This document shows positions 7,347 through 16,624 of a stretch of 64,000 nucleotides of DNA, piece by piece. How positions within the stretch are numbered: the first letter of the stretch is position 1; each line of letters opens with the position of its first letter. The notes beneath the pieces are model-generated. The model did no database searches. It was not told the origin of the DNA and worked only from the letters and a program-made list of their open reading frames with translations. Position numbers and translations under genes: made by a program. Source of the stretch: Sinimarinibacterium sp. NLF-5-8 (GTDB lineage Bacteria > Pseudomonadota > Gammaproteobacteria > Nevskiales > Nevskiaceae); NCBI RefSeq assembly GCF_010092425.1, contig NZ_CP048030.1, forward strand, positions 1,623,501 through 1,687,500, written 5' to 3'.

Positions 7347-8135
7347 ATGCACCCGATTCAGACCCCATCGACCTCCGACGCACCGGCCACGGCATCCCAA
7401 CTGCGGGTGCTGACATTGAACATTCAGGTGGGCATGCCCACACAGCAATTCTCGCAATACCTCACCGGCGCGTGGCGGCATCTGCTGCCCTCACCGAGCG
7501 CGCGGCGCAACCTTGATCGGATTGCCGAATTTCTTCAGGACTTTGATCTGGTGGCTTTGCAAGAAGCCGACGCCGGCAGCCTGCGCACCGCACAGATCAA
7601 TCAGATCGAATACCTCGCCAGACGAGCCGGATTCAACCACTGGTATGCAGCGGTCAATCGCAACCTGGGGCCGTTTGCCCAGCATGCGCTGGGCTTTATC
7701 TCGCGCTATCCCCTGAACGATGTCCAGCACCACGTCCTGCCCGGCGCCATCAAGGGGCGCGGCGTTCTGCGTGCGCAGTTGCAGCTCGACGGCTATGCCC
7801 CTCTGGATCTGCTGGTTTCGCATCTGGCACTGGGGCGCAAGACGCGCACCCGTCAATTCAGCCATCTGGCGAGCCTGGTGAGCGCCCAGACCGATACGCT
7901 GCTGATGGGCGATCTGAACTGCGCGCCGGAAGAACTGCACGCGCATCCGCAACTGCAAAAGCTGGGCTTTCGCTGCGTACAAACCGCACCGACCTACCCC
8001 AGCTGGAAGCCCAGACGCAGCATTGACCATGTGCTGGCCACGCCCGGCGCCCAGGTCGATGGCGGTCATGTTCTGGACTTATCACTCTCCGACCATCTGC
8101 CAGTGGCCGCAGAGGTCACCCTGCGGCGGCTATGA
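7347..8135 (+). CDS. endonuclease/exonuclease/phosphatase (EEP) family protein
   Basis: The 262-residue protein contains the EEP metal and catalytic motifs in order: LRVLTLNIQVG, LVALQEADAG, a HALGFISRYPL segment, LMGDLNCAPEEL, and C-terminal SIDHVLATP and LSDHLPVAAEV. This fold covers phosphodiesterases acting on DNA, RNA, phosphoinositides or sphingomyelin. It overlaps cardiolipin synthase by ATGA, so a phospholipid-related phosphodiesterase is a reasonable guess, not a proof. The start chosen is the ATG at 7347; a GTG at 7272 would read through the terminator. CATAAT at 7335-7340 would place transcription start near the ATG itself. Confidence 0.85.
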   Translation: MHPIQTPSTSDAPATASQLRVLTLNIQVGMPTQQFSQYLTGAWRHLLPSPSARRNLDRIAEFLQDFDLVALQEADAGSLRTAQINQIEYLARRAGFNHWYAAVNRNLGPFAQHALGFISRYPLNDVQHHVLPGAIKGRGVLRAQLQLDGYAPLDLLVSHLALGRKTRTRQFSHLASLVSAQTDTLLMGDLNCAPEELHAHPQLQKLGFRCVQTAPTYPSWKPRRSIDHVLATPGAQVDGGHVLDLSLSDHLPVAAEVTLRRL

Positions 8136-9607
8136 ACACGCTGCTGACCTGGCTGTTCGATCACGCCACCCACATTGGCCTGACCCTGTGGATGGCGATC
8201 GGCATTGCCACCGCCGCGCACGCGCTGCTGACCCGCCGCGACCCGCGCGCGGCCTGGGGCTGGATTGCGGTGTGCTGGCTGTTTCCGTTTGCCGGGCCGC
8301 TGCTGTATTTCCTGTTTGGCATTGATCGCATCCGCACGCGCGCGCGGCGCATGGGGCTGAAGACCGTCGGCAGCCCGTCGCCTGCACCGATCGAACATCC
8401 CTTTGACGTTCGCCGCTTTGCCGATGGCGGCAGCCACGCCATTCCGCTGTGGCTGGAACAGGTGGTGCGCACTGCCGACACCTTGAGCAAACTGCCCTTG
8501 CTGGGCGGCAATCAGGTGCGCGCGCTGTTTGATGGCGAGCAGGCTTATCCGGCCATGCTGGCGGCGATCCACGCCGCGCGCGAGTGGATCATCCTCGACA
8601 CCTACATCTTTGATAACGATTTTGTTGGCCGCGCCTTCGTCACCGCACTTGGCGATGCGCGCCAACGCGGCGTTGACGTGCGCGTGATGCTCGACGGCGT
8701 TGGCCGCCATTACTCCCTGTTCCCGATCACCCGGCGCCTGCGCAAACGCGGCATCGACGTGGCCATTTTCAACCCGCTGCGGCTGCTGCCCCCGGCGCTG
8801 CATATCAACCTGCGCAATCACCGCAAACTGCTGATCGTGGACGGCCGCATCGGCTTTACTGGCGGCATGAATATCGGCGCGCGCCATTTGACCCAGAACC
8901 CGCAAGTGCGCGCGCCTGCCAGCGATGTGCACTTTGAGCTGCGCGGCACCATTCTGGAACAGCTCGCCGCAGCCTTTGCCGAGGACTGGCGCGCCTGCTG
9001 CCCGCGTCCCTGGCAACCGCCTGTGCTGGCCGCCACCCCGCCCGGCGAAGCGCCGATGGGCGCCGTTTGCCGCGCCCTGATCGGCGGCCCCAATCAGGAT
9101 CACGACCGCATCGCCAGGGTGCTGCAAGCCGCCATCAGCGCCGCCAGCCGCGAAGTGATGGTGATGACACCCTATTTTTTGCCTCCGGCGGAAATGCTGG
9201 CCGAGCTCCAGGCTGCCGCCCTGCGCGGCGTGCGCGTGGATATCATCCTGCCCGCGCGCAACAACCTGCCGTTTGTACACTGGGCCTCGCGCCACGCGCT
9301 GGAGGATCTGCTTCATTACGGCGTGCACATCCATGAGCAACCGCCGCCGTTTTCCCACAGCAAACTGTTGGTTGTGGACGGGGTTTACTGCCAGATCGGC
9401 AGCACCAACCTCGACCCTCGCAGCCTCAAGCTCAATTTTGAATTGAACGTTGAGGTGTACGATCGCGCACTGGCACAAACGCTGGCGGCTCATTTCAACC
9501 AGGTGCTGAGCCGCGCGCGCGAGATCAGCATTGCCGAGCTGCAAACCCGCAGCCTGCCCACGCGTCTGCGCGATGCCCTGTTCTGGCTGTTTTCACCTTA
9601 TCTGTAA
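8132..9607 (+). CDS. cls: cardiolipin synthase (phospholipase D family)
   Basis: The 491-residue membrane enzyme joins two phosphatidylglycerols into cardiolipin. Two N-terminal membrane segments (about residues 12-34 and 41-62) precede two phospholipase D domains. Each carries an HKD motif: HRKLLIVDGRIGFTGG at residue 230 and HSKLLVVDG at residue 409, the latter followed by IGSTNLDPRSL. Length is normal for ClsA-type enzymes. It is translationally coupled to the EEP-family gene and followed 9 bp later by pdxH. Confidence 0.93.
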   Translation: MNTLLTWLFDHATHIGLTLWMAIGIATAAHALLTRRDPRAAWGWIAVCWLFPFAGPLLYFLFGIDRIRTRARRMGLKTVGSPSPAPIEHPFDVRRFADGGSHAIPLWLEQVVRTADTLSKLPLLGGNQVRALFDGEQAYPAMLAAIHAAREWIILDTYIFDNDFVGRAFVTALGDARQRGVDVRVMLDGVGRHYSLFPITRRLRKRGIDVAIFNPLRLLPPALHINLRNHRKLLIVDGRIGFTGGMNIGARHLTQNPQVRAPASDVHFELRGTILEQLAAAFAEDWRACCPRPWQPPVLAATPPGEAPMGAVCRALIGGPNQDHDRIARVLQAAISAASREVMVMTPYFLPPAEMLAELQAAALRGVRVDIILPARNNLPFVHWASRHALEDLLHYGVHIHEQPPPFSHSKLLVVDGVYCQIGSTNLDPRSLKLNFELNVEVYDRALAQTLAAHFNQVLSRAREISIAELQTRSLPTRLRDALFWLFSPYL

Positions 9608-9616
9608 CCACTGGCC

Positions 9617-10240
9617 ATGCCGCAATACACCAAGAATCCCCCCCTGCTCGAAAGCCATGTTGACCCCGACCCGATCCGCCAGTTTGAACACTGGTTTGCC
9701 GACGCCGAGCGCGCGCAACTGATCGACCCCAACGCGATGACGCTGGCCAGCGTCGATGCCAACGGCCAGCCATCCGCGCGCATCGTGCTGTTCAAAGGGC
9801 TGTATCAGCAGCAATTCACCTTCTACACCAACTACCAGGGGCGCAAAGGCCATGAGCTGGCACAAAACCCCAGCGTCGCGCTGGTGTTCTGGTGGGGCGC
9901 GCTGGAGCGACAAATCCGCATCGAAGGCCAGGCCCAGCCACTCCCGCGCGCGGTATCGGCAGAGTACTTCCACTCGCGTATCCGCGAATCGCAACTCGGC
10001 GCCATTGCCTCGCGCCAAAGCGCCGTGATCGAAAGCCGCGACGCACTGGATGCCCACTACGCCGCCGTGGCGGCGCAATACGCCAATGGTGAGCAAATCC
10101 CGCTGCCCGATCACTGGGGCGGCTATGGCGTCACCGCCCAGCGCATCGAGTTCTGGCAAGGCCGTCTGGGACGGCTGCACGATCGCCTGCGCTACACGCG
10201 CGCGCCCGGTGGCTGGACGCTGGAACGCCTGGAACCCTGA
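9617..10240 (+). CDS. pdxH: pyridoxamine 5'-phosphate oxidase
   Basis: The 207-residue FMN enzyme oxidises pyridoxine or pyridoxamine 5'-phosphate to pyridoxal 5'-phosphate. Family landmarks are present: DPNAMTLASVDANGQPSARIVLFKG, FYTNYQGRKGHELAQNP, WWGALERQIRIEG, ESQLGAIASRQS and the C-terminal WGGYGVTAQRIEFWQGRLGRLHDR. It begins 9 bp after cls and is likely cotranscribed. Confidence 0.95.
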   Translation: MPQYTKNPPLLESHVDPDPIRQFEHWFADAERAQLIDPNAMTLASVDANGQPSARIVLFKGLYQQQFTFYTNYQGRKGHELAQNPSVALVFWWGALERQIRIEGQAQPLPRAVSAEYFHSRIRESQLGAIASRQSAVIESRDALDAHYAAVAAQYANGEQIPLPDHWGGYGVTAQRIEFWQGRLGRLHDRLRYTRAPGGWTLERLEP

Positions 10241-10320
10241 AAACCGCGCGCGGTCGCCATGCCGTTTATCATGCGCACCTCATCTTGACTTTCATTTCAG
10301 CCATTGACCGCCAACCCTTC

Positions 10321-11094
10321 ATGAGCACTTTTTCCCTTCGCACGCTGTGCCTGACCACGATCACCGTCCTCACCCTCGCCGCCTGCGCAACCTCGCCCAC
10401 CGGGCGTCATCAGCTCCGCCTGGTGTCGGATACCGAAATGACCCAAATGGGCATCACCGCCTTTGATGAGCTGAAACAAAAAGAAAAACTCAGCACCGAC
10501 GCGCGCACCAATGCCTATGTGCAATGCGTGGCCAATGCCATCACCCGCGAAATCGGCGGCACCTGGGAAGTGCAGGTGTTCGACTCCAAAGAAGTCAACG
10601 CCTTTGCCCTGCCCGGCGGCAAGATCGGCGTTTATACCGGCCTGCTCAAGGTGGCGACCACCCAGGATCAACTCGCCGCCGTCCTCGGCCACGAAGTGGG
10701 ACATGTTCAGGCAGGCCATTCTGCCGCGCGCGTTTCCAATCAGATGGTGGCGCAGCTGGGGGTGGGCATTCTGGCGGGCTCCACCGGCATTTCGCCGGAG
10801 ATGATCGGCATGGGCGCCAATCTGCTGCTGGTGCTGCCCAATTCGCGCGGGGACGAAAGCGAATCCGACATCATTGGCCAAAAGTTGATGGCACAGGCGG
10901 GATTTGATCCGGCGCAGGCGGTGCAACTGTGGAACAACATGGCCAAGGCCAGCAGCGGCGCCCCCCCGCAGATGCTGTCCACCCACCCTTCATCCGATAC
11001 CCGCATCCGCGATTTGAGCAAAAACCTGCCGAATGTGACGCCGATCTATCAGCAGGCTCGCGCCGCCGGCAAAAAACCCGGGTGCACGCCGTAA
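10321..11094 (+). CDS. M48-family zinc metalloprotease lipoprotein (LoiP/YcaL-like)
   Basis: The 257-residue protein starts at 10321 with a lipoprotein signal and lipobox LAAC (Cys22). The zinc-binding HExxH motif is HEVGH at residues 124-128, and ESESDIIG about 55 residues later supplies the third ligand Glu. EVNAFALPGGKIGVYTGLL upstream is typical of M48. E. coli relatives are outer-membrane-linked proteases involved in envelope quality control; that role is inferred here. An upstream in-frame codon at 10285 would spoil the signal peptide, so it is not used. Confidence 0.9.
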   Translation: MSTFSLRTLCLTTITVLTLAACATSPTGRHQLRLVSDTEMTQMGITAFDELKQKEKLSTDARTNAYVQCVANAITREIGGTWEVQVFDSKEVNAFALPGGKIGVYTGLLKVATTQDQLAAVLGHEVGHVQAGHSAARVSNQMVAQLGVGILAGSTGISPEMIGMGANLLLVLPNSRGDESESDIIGQKLMAQAGFDPAQAVQLWNNMAKASSGAPPQMLSTHPSSDTRIRDLSKNLPNVTPIYQQARAAGKKPGCTP

Positions 11095-11120
11095 CTGCGC
11101 GCCCGGTACGCCGCACGGGA

Positions 11121-12221
11121 CTAACCGCGCGGCGGCTGCCAATCCTCGGAAACGTAATGACAGGTCACGGCGCTGCCGTCGCGCAGGGTGTGCGTGTGCG
11201 GCACGCTGCGATTGCAGCGTTCGTCCGCCATCGGGCAACGCTCGACAAACAGGCAGCCGGTTTGTGGCACGGTCACATCCGGCGCCGGCCCCTCACGCAG
11301 CAGCAGCGCGCGCTGCTCGGCGCTGGCGCCGGGGACGCTGGCCAGCAACGCCTTGGTATAGGGGTGGCGCGGGGTATCGAACAATACGGCGGCATCGGCC
11401 TTTTCCATGACCCGGCCAAAGTACATCACCATGACGCGATGACTGATCCGGCGCACCGCCGCCAGGTCATGTGAGATGAACAGCATCGCCAGGTTGGTAT
11501 CGCGCTGAATCTGTTGAAGCAAGTCGAGAATCTCGATCTGCGCGGACAAATCCAGTGCCGAAATCGCTTCGTCACAGATCAGCAGCCTGGGCTGTACGAT
11601 CAGGGCGCGCGCAATGGCCACGCGCTGAGCCTGGCCGCCGGACAAGTCCCCGGCCTTTTGCTCCAGCAACTCGGCTTCCAGCCCCACGCGCCGCAGCATC
11701 TGCGCCACCCGTTCGGCGCGCTGCGCCGCAGGCAGGCGCGGCTCAAACGCCTGCAGTGGCTCGGCAATCACATCACGCACCCGCAGTTTGGGGTTGATGC
11801 TGTCCTGCGGATTTTGAAACACCATCTGGATGTCGCGGCGCAGGTGTTGCCAATCGCGCGCAGCCAGTCCAACCAGTTCACGTCCGCCAAAGCTGATCGA
11901 GCCGCCGGCAACCGCCTGAACGCCGAGCAGCGCCTTGGCCAGGGTGGATTTTCCGGAGCCGGACTCGCCCACCAGCGCCACGGTCTCACCCGGACTCAGG
12001 TTGAAGTTGACGCCCTCGACCGCGCGCAGCCAGCGCGGCTTGATAAATGGCAGCTTGCTGCCAACACGATGCAGCACGCGGAGCTGGCGCACGACCAGCA
12101 GCGGCTCGCCGGCACGCGCCGACAACCCCGCACCGGCCTCTGCAGGCAGGTGCGGCGGGCGTGATCGTTGGGGTTGCGCTGCGCTTGTGCGCGGGGCGAC
12201 GGGGGCGGACACCGTGTTCAT
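11121..12221 (-). CDS. oligopeptide/dipeptide-type ABC transporter ATPase (OppF/DppF-like), orphan
   Basis: The 366-residue ATPase contains Walker A GESGSGKST, Q-loop region MVFQNPQDSINP, signature LSGGQAQRVAIARAL, Walker B LLICDEAISALD, and the C-terminal oligopeptide-transporter extension with the Cys pattern GCLFVERCPMADERC. OppF-type ATPases normally pair with OppD and two permeases to import peptides. None of these is adjacent. The start at 12221 overlaps the dps stop by ATGA, implying translational coupling to dps; an ATG eight codons upstream (12245) is less likely. The substrate is unknown. Confidence 0.85.
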   Translation of the reverse strand: MNTVSAPVAPRTSAAQPQRSRPPHLPAEAGAGLSARAGEPLLVVRQLRVLHRVGSKLPFIKPRWLRAVEGVNFNLSPGETVALVGESGSGKSTLAKALLGVQAVAGGSISFGGRELVGLAARDWQHLRRDIQMVFQNPQDSINPKLRVRDVIAEPLQAFEPRLPAAQRAERVAQMLRRVGLEAELLEQKAGDLSGGQAQRVAIARALIVQPRLLICDEAISALDLSAQIEILDLLQQIQRDTNLAMLFISHDLAAVRRISHRVMVMYFGRVMEKADAAVLFDTPRHPYTKALLASVPGASAEQRALLLREGPAPDVTVPQTGCLFVERCPMADERCNRSVPHTHTLRDGSAVTCHYVSEDWQPPRG

Positions 12222-12760
12222 TCGAGCAGGCTGCGCAGCATCCATGCCGTCTTTTCATGCACCTGCATCCGCTGGGTCAGCAGATCGGCAGAGGGTTCAT
12301 CGGCAGCACGCTCGACGATCGGGAATGCACCGCGCGCGGTGCGGACACAGGCTTCGTGCCCCTGAACCAGATCAACCACCATGTCGCGCCATTCGGGCAC
12401 GCCATCGGTTTCTTCGATGCTGGACAGCGCGGCGTAGGCTTTATAGGTTCCCGGCGCGGGAAAACCCAGCGCGCGGATGCGTTCGGCAATCGAATCCACC
12501 GCCGTGGCCGCTTCCAGGTAATGCTGCTCGAACATCAGATGCAGGGTGTTGAACATCGGCCCGGTGACGTTCCAGTGAAAATTGTGGGTTTTCAGGTACA
12601 GGGTGTATTCATCGGCCAGCAGGTGACTGAGCGCATCGGCGATCTGTCCGCGCGTCGTCTGGTCGATGCCAATATCAATCCGCGGCGTCGCTTCGACGGC
12701 AGCACGGGTCGCTTTGGCTGCCTTTTTGGGCACAGCAGTAGTCTTTTCCTTCTTGGCCAT
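12218..12760 (-). CDS. dps: Dps-family DNA-protecting ferritin
   Basis: The 180-residue protein has a Lys/Ala-rich N-terminal tail of about 22 residues, as used by E. coli Dps to bind DNA. The ferritin four-helix domain follows. Inter-subunit ferroxidase residues are visible: His62 in HNFHWNVTG, and Asp89 and Glu93 in DSIAERI. Dps dodecamers oxidise and store iron and shield DNA in stationary phase and under peroxide stress. The GAGTGTGAC sequence before the start is a usable RBS. Its stop overlaps the downstream ABC ATPase start. Confidence 0.93.
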   Translation of the reverse strand: MAKKEKTTAVPKKAAKATRAAVEATPRIDIGIDQTTRGQIADALSHLLADEYTLYLKTHNFHWNVTGPMFNTLHLMFEQHYLEAATAVDSIAERIRALGFPAPGTYKAYAALSSIEETDGVPEWRDMVVDLVQGHEACVRTARGAFPIVERAADEPSADLLTQRMQVHEKTAWMLRSLLE

Positions 12761-12821
12761 CTGTCACACTCCTTGGATGAAAGTCACGATCGCTTGAGTC
12801 ATCTATTTTAACCGCAGGCAC

Positions 12822-13778
12822 TCACCCCAGTAACTTGGTTTTGCGGTAGTAACTGAAGATATCGTTGAGGCTACGCTTGGGCTGCCAGTCAAACGTGGTG
12901 CGGAACAAGGTGCCGTCCAGAATCACCGGGTATTTGAAGAAGTTGATCAGGTAGGGCGGAAAAAACGCATTCCAGTTGAGCAGCGTGCTCACCATTTTCG
13001 GCACGGCCGGCGGCACGCCCAGCACGGGCAGCTTGCGGCAGCCGCACTGTGTCACCGCAGTCGGATAGGCCACCCAGTCATCCGGTGCAATGTTGTAGAT
13101 GCCCGGCTTGTTCTGCTCGAAAGCTTCGACCATGGCATCGGCCATATCGTCCACATGCAAGAACTGCATCAGCGGCGCAAACCCCATCAACACCGGCGCG
13201 ACCCGCCGCGACAGCAGCAGCGACATGCCGTTGCGAATCCCCGGCCCCAGTACGTTGCACGGCCGCAGGATGGTGATGTTCAGCTCCGGGTATTTCCACA
13301 GGTAGATTTGCGCCAGGCTCTCCAGCTCGACCGAATCCACCAGATCCTGGGTCAATTCGCTGGCCTTGAGCGGGGCGTTTTCATCCAGCAGCGCCGGGTT
13401 GTAGGCCGAGGCGCCGTAAACGTAATAGGTGGAGTGGATCAGGACTTGCCCAACACCATATTTACGGCACAGTTCCAGCAGTTTTTTGGTGCCCAGCACG
13501 TTGGTGTTGTAGCGGCGGCTGCGCCCGGTTTCATGCGCATACATGCGACCAATGTGCAGCACCGCGTCGATTTTGTGATGGCGAAAAATATCTTCAAAGC
13601 CGCGCTTGTAAGTATCGACCTTGTACGACGGCACATCGGCGTCGGTTTCGACCTTGCGGCGAAAATCCACTGCCACGACGTTGTAGCGCCCATGCAGGCG
13701 GGCAATGACGCGCTTGGCCAGAGAACCGGCCGCACCTGTGACCAGCACTGTTTTTTTGGAATCGTTGCGATTGGGCAT
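12822..13778 (-). CDS. NAD(P)-dependent epimerase/dehydratase (extended SDR)
   Basis: The 318-residue protein starts at the ATG at 13778. It has the Rossmann glycine motif VTGAAGSLAKRV at residue 12 and a Ser-Tyr-based active-site region around STYYVYGASAYNP, where the usual YxxxK lysine is not evident. Downstream, LRPCNVLGPG is typical of extended SDR enzymes. Eleven bases separate it from the upstream acyltransferase gene, so the pair probably forms one operon. Substrate unknown; a lipid- or sugar-modifying step is plausible from the neighbour. Confidence 0.82.
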   Translation of the reverse strand: MPNRNDSKKTVLVTGAAGSLAKRVIARLHGRYNVVAVDFRRKVETDADVPSYKVDTYKRGFEDIFRHHKIDAVLHIGRMYAHETGRSRRYNTNVLGTKKLLELCRKYGVGQVLIHSTYYVYGASAYNPALLDENAPLKASELTQDLVDSVELESLAQIYLWKYPELNITILRPCNVLGPGIRNGMSLLLSRRVAPVLMGFAPLMQFLHVDDMADAMVEAFEQNKPGIYNIAPDDWVAYPTAVTQCGCRKLPVLGVPPAVPKMVSTLLNWNAFFPPYLINFFKYPVILDGTLFRTTFDWQPKRSLNDIFSYYRKTKLLG

Positions 13779-13789
13779 GTTGGAGGCTC

Positions 13790-14653
13790 TCAAAAAATGC
13801 GCGTGCGTTGGTTCAGGCCGCGATCGATCAGCTCGGTGATACGCGCCTTGACCTGCTCGACCCGTTCGGTGACTTCGTTTTCGCTTTCGACCGGCCCTTT
13901 GAAGACCATCGGCTCACCAAAGTTCAGATACATCCGCGCGGGCAACGGCAGCGGCGGACTGATCGGCACATACGGAATCCCCAGCAGTTTGGCCAGTGGC
14001 TTGATATTGGCCAGCGACGGCATGGTTTCTTCGCTGCCGACCACCCCGACAGGAATGATCGGCGTGTCGTGCTGCATCGCCAGATGCATGAAGCCATTGC
14101 CAAAGCGCTGGAGCTGGTAGCGCTTGTTCCACGGCTTGCCGGAGCCGCGCACGCCTTCGGGAAACACGATGATCAGCTCATCGCGATCAAGCATTTTGGC
14201 GCAGTTGAGCGGATCGCCGATGACCGCCCCGGCACTGTTCAAGAAGTTGCCCAGAAACGGCACCGTGGGAAAAAACCGCTCCACCATCGCGCGCGCAAAG
14301 CGCGGATTGTGCGGATTGGTCACCAGCGCCGTGGCAAGCATCACGCCATCCATCGGCAACTGTCCGGCATGGTTGGCAATCACCAGCGCGCGCCCCTGCC
14401 GGGGAATGTGCTCCAGCCCCTGCGCAGTCACCCGGAAATAATGGTCGTACAGCCACTTGGACAAGCCCAGCGCCAGTTTGGCGGTGTCTTCGTTGTAACC
14501 CCAGGGATCGTAGCCAAAGCTGCCCACAGGCTTGGGCAGGCGTGCAAACTGCGCCTCCAGCTCGGGGGTCACGATGCGCCGATACAGCGCCTCGGTCGGA
14601 CTGATTTTGAGCAGTGCCTGCAACGGCTGGGTAAAAGACTGGATCGAGAGCAT
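13790..14653 (-). CDS. lysophospholipid acyltransferase family protein (PlsC-like)
   Basis: The 287-residue protein contains a PlsC-type acyltransferase domain. The His-Asp site appears as NHAGQLPMDG, followed by ERFFPTVPFLGNFL, FPEGVRGSGKPW and TPIIPVGVVGSEET. Such enzymes transfer acyl chains from acyl-CoA or acyl-ACP to lysophospholipids or glycolipids. I chose the ATG at 14653; a GTG at 14746 would add a basic 31-residue N terminus with no clear role. It precedes the epimerase gene by 11 bp. Confidence 0.85.
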   Translation of the reverse strand: MLSIQSFTQPLQALLKISPTEALYRRIVTPELEAQFARLPKPVGSFGYDPWGYNEDTAKLALGLSKWLYDHYFRVTAQGLEHIPRQGRALVIANHAGQLPMDGVMLATALVTNPHNPRFARAMVERFFPTVPFLGNFLNSAGAVIGDPLNCAKMLDRDELIIVFPEGVRGSGKPWNKRYQLQRFGNGFMHLAMQHDTPIIPVGVVGSEETMPSLANIKPLAKLLGIPYVPISPPLPLPARMYLNFGEPMVFKGPVESENEVTERVEQVKARITELIDRGLNQRTRIF

Positions 14654-14785
14654 GGACAGGCCGACACGATAGGGGGACGCGCGCAACGGTATGCGAAAAC
14701 GCGCGCGGGGTGAAGTCACCGCCAAAGGATCGCTGTGCGCGCGCACGCAGCGGAGATGGTCGCAGAAGGTCTTGCGCGCTGGCTT

Positions 14786-16585
14786 TCAACGATCGCCGCG
14801 CTCCTGCAAGCGCCACAACTGTGCATAACGTCCCGCCTGTGCCAGCAAGTGGTGATGGCGACCCCGTTCGACGATCTGGCCGTGTTCGAGGACGACGATT
14901 TCGTCGGCATCCACAATCGTCGATAAGCGATGGGCAATCACCAATGTGGTGCGCTGGGCCGCGACTTCATCCAGCGCGCGCAAAATCGCGCGCTCCGAGG
15001 CCGAATCCAGCGACGAGGTGGCTTCGTCAAAAATCAGCAGCGCCGGGTCCTTGAGCAGCGCGCGCGCAATCGCCACCCGCTGCTTTTCGCCGCCGGAGAG
15101 TTTGAGTCCGCGCTCACCCACTTTGGTCTGATATCCCTGCGGCAAGCGCGCGATGAAATCGGTCAAATGCGCCAGCGCCGCCACCTGCTCGATCTCGGCC
15201 ATCGACGCGCCGGGACGGCCATAGCCGATGTTGTAGGCCAGCGTGTCGTTGAACAGCACGGTGTCCTGCGGCACCACGCCGATGCGCGCGCGCAAACTGG
15301 CCTGGGTCACCTCGCGCAAATCCTGTCCGCCCAGCATCACCCGCCCGGCCTGCGGATCGTAAAAACGCAGCAACAGGCGCGCCAGCGTGGATTTGCCGGA
15401 GCCACTGGCACCGACCACCGCCACGGTTTTGCCAGCACCGATGGTCAGGCTCACGCCGTGCAAGATGGTGCGATCGGCCTCGTAACCAAACTGCACGCGA
15501 TCGAACACCACATCGCCGCGCGCGGCTTGTGCCGTGAGCAGTGCTGCGCCGTCCTCGACCTGGGGCTGCACCTGCAGCAAGGCAAACATGCGCTGCATAT
15601 CGGTCAGTGCGCGGCGGATTTCGCGATAGACAAAACCCAAAAAATTCAGCGGCACGAACAACTGGATCAGATAGGCGTTGATGGCGACAAAGTCGCCCAG
15701 CGTCATGGTTTGAGCGGCCACCCCGCGCGCGGCCAGCACCATCATCCAGGTCAAGCTGGCCGCCACGATCAGCGCTTGGCCGCTGTTGAGCGCGCCCAGC
15801 GACAGCCGGTTTTGCTGCTGCGCGCGCTCCCACTGCGCAAGCTGACGGTCGTACTGCGCCGCCTCGTGCTCGGCGTTGCCAAACAGCTTCACCGTTTCGG
15901 CATTGAGCAGGCTGTCCACCGCGCGCGTGTTGGCCTGCGAATCCAGCCGGTTGGCCTCGCGCACAAAGCGCGTACGCCATTCGGTGGTGACAATCGAAAA
16001 GCCGATGTAGATCACCACCGCGCCGGCCGTGACCAGCGCAAACTCGGCGCCATAGGCAAACAGCAAAATGCCGGCCACCAGCGCGATTTCCAGCAGTGTT
16101 GGCAAGATGTTGAACAACATGAAGCGCAGCAAAAAGTTGATGCCGGCGATGCCGCGCTCGATATCGCGCGACAGGCCGCCGGTGCGCCGCGACAGGTGAA
16201 ACGCCATGTCCAGCCGATGCAAATGCTCGAACACCGCCAGCGCCGCACGGCGCATCGCGCGCTCACCGACACGGCCAAAGATCACATCGCGCAGTTCCCC
16301 CAGCAATACGTTGGCCAGGCGCAGCGCGCCATAGCCCAGCAGCAGCGCCAGCGGTACGGTGATCGGACTTTGCCGGGTGCTGGCATCGAGATGATCAACG
16401 ATGTGCTTGAGCACCAGCGGCAAGCTGGTGCTGGCGATCTTGGCGGCAATCAAACACGCCATCGCCAGCACGATGCGCGCAGGAAACGCGCGCAAATACG
16501 GCCACAGAGAACGGATCACCCGCCAGTCGGCGGGTGGCGTGTGTTCGGCATCGGGCGCTTCGGGCGTGCGATTAGGGCGCGGCAT
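14786..16585 (-). CDS. Atm1/HMT1-type ABC exporter (fused permease-ATPase)
   Basis: The 599-residue half-transporter has six membrane helices in residues 35-330 and a C-terminal ATPase. Motifs are Walker A GASGSGKST, signature LSGGEKQRVAIARALL and Walker B LLIFDEATSSLD, and the H-loop lies in TLVIAHRLSTI. YNIGYGRPGAS and the sequence style resemble the Atm1/heavy-metal-tolerance group, which exports glutathione-linked sulfur or metal conjugates. It would act as a homodimer in the inner membrane. It lies between the acyltransferase and CBS-domain genes, all leftward. Confidence 0.88.
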   Translation of the reverse strand: MPRPNRTPEAPDAEHTPPADWRVIRSLWPYLRAFPARIVLAMACLIAAKIASTSLPLVLKHIVDHLDASTRQSPITVPLALLLGYGALRLANVLLGELRDVIFGRVGERAMRRAALAVFEHLHRLDMAFHLSRRTGGLSRDIERGIAGINFLLRFMLFNILPTLLEIALVAGILLFAYGAEFALVTAGAVVIYIGFSIVTTEWRTRFVREANRLDSQANTRAVDSLLNAETVKLFGNAEHEAAQYDRQLAQWERAQQQNRLSLGALNSGQALIVAASLTWMMVLAARGVAAQTMTLGDFVAINAYLIQLFVPLNFLGFVYREIRRALTDMQRMFALLQVQPQVEDGAALLTAQAARGDVVFDRVQFGYEADRTILHGVSLTIGAGKTVAVVGASGSGKSTLARLLLRFYDPQAGRVMLGGQDLREVTQASLRARIGVVPQDTVLFNDTLAYNIGYGRPGASMAEIEQVAALAHLTDFIARLPQGYQTKVGERGLKLSGGEKQRVAIARALLKDPALLIFDEATSSLDSASERAILRALDEVAAQRTTLVIAHRLSTIVDADEIVVLEHGQIVERGRHHHLLAQAGRYAQLWRLQERGDR

Positions 16586-16624
16586 ACGGTTGGGCGCGCG
16601 CGCCGCGCGCGCAAAAGATCGGCA

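Noticed and set aside
8066..9544. Long leftward open frame opposite cardiolipin synthase
   Set aside because: It is an antisense shadow; the plus strand has both HKD motifs.
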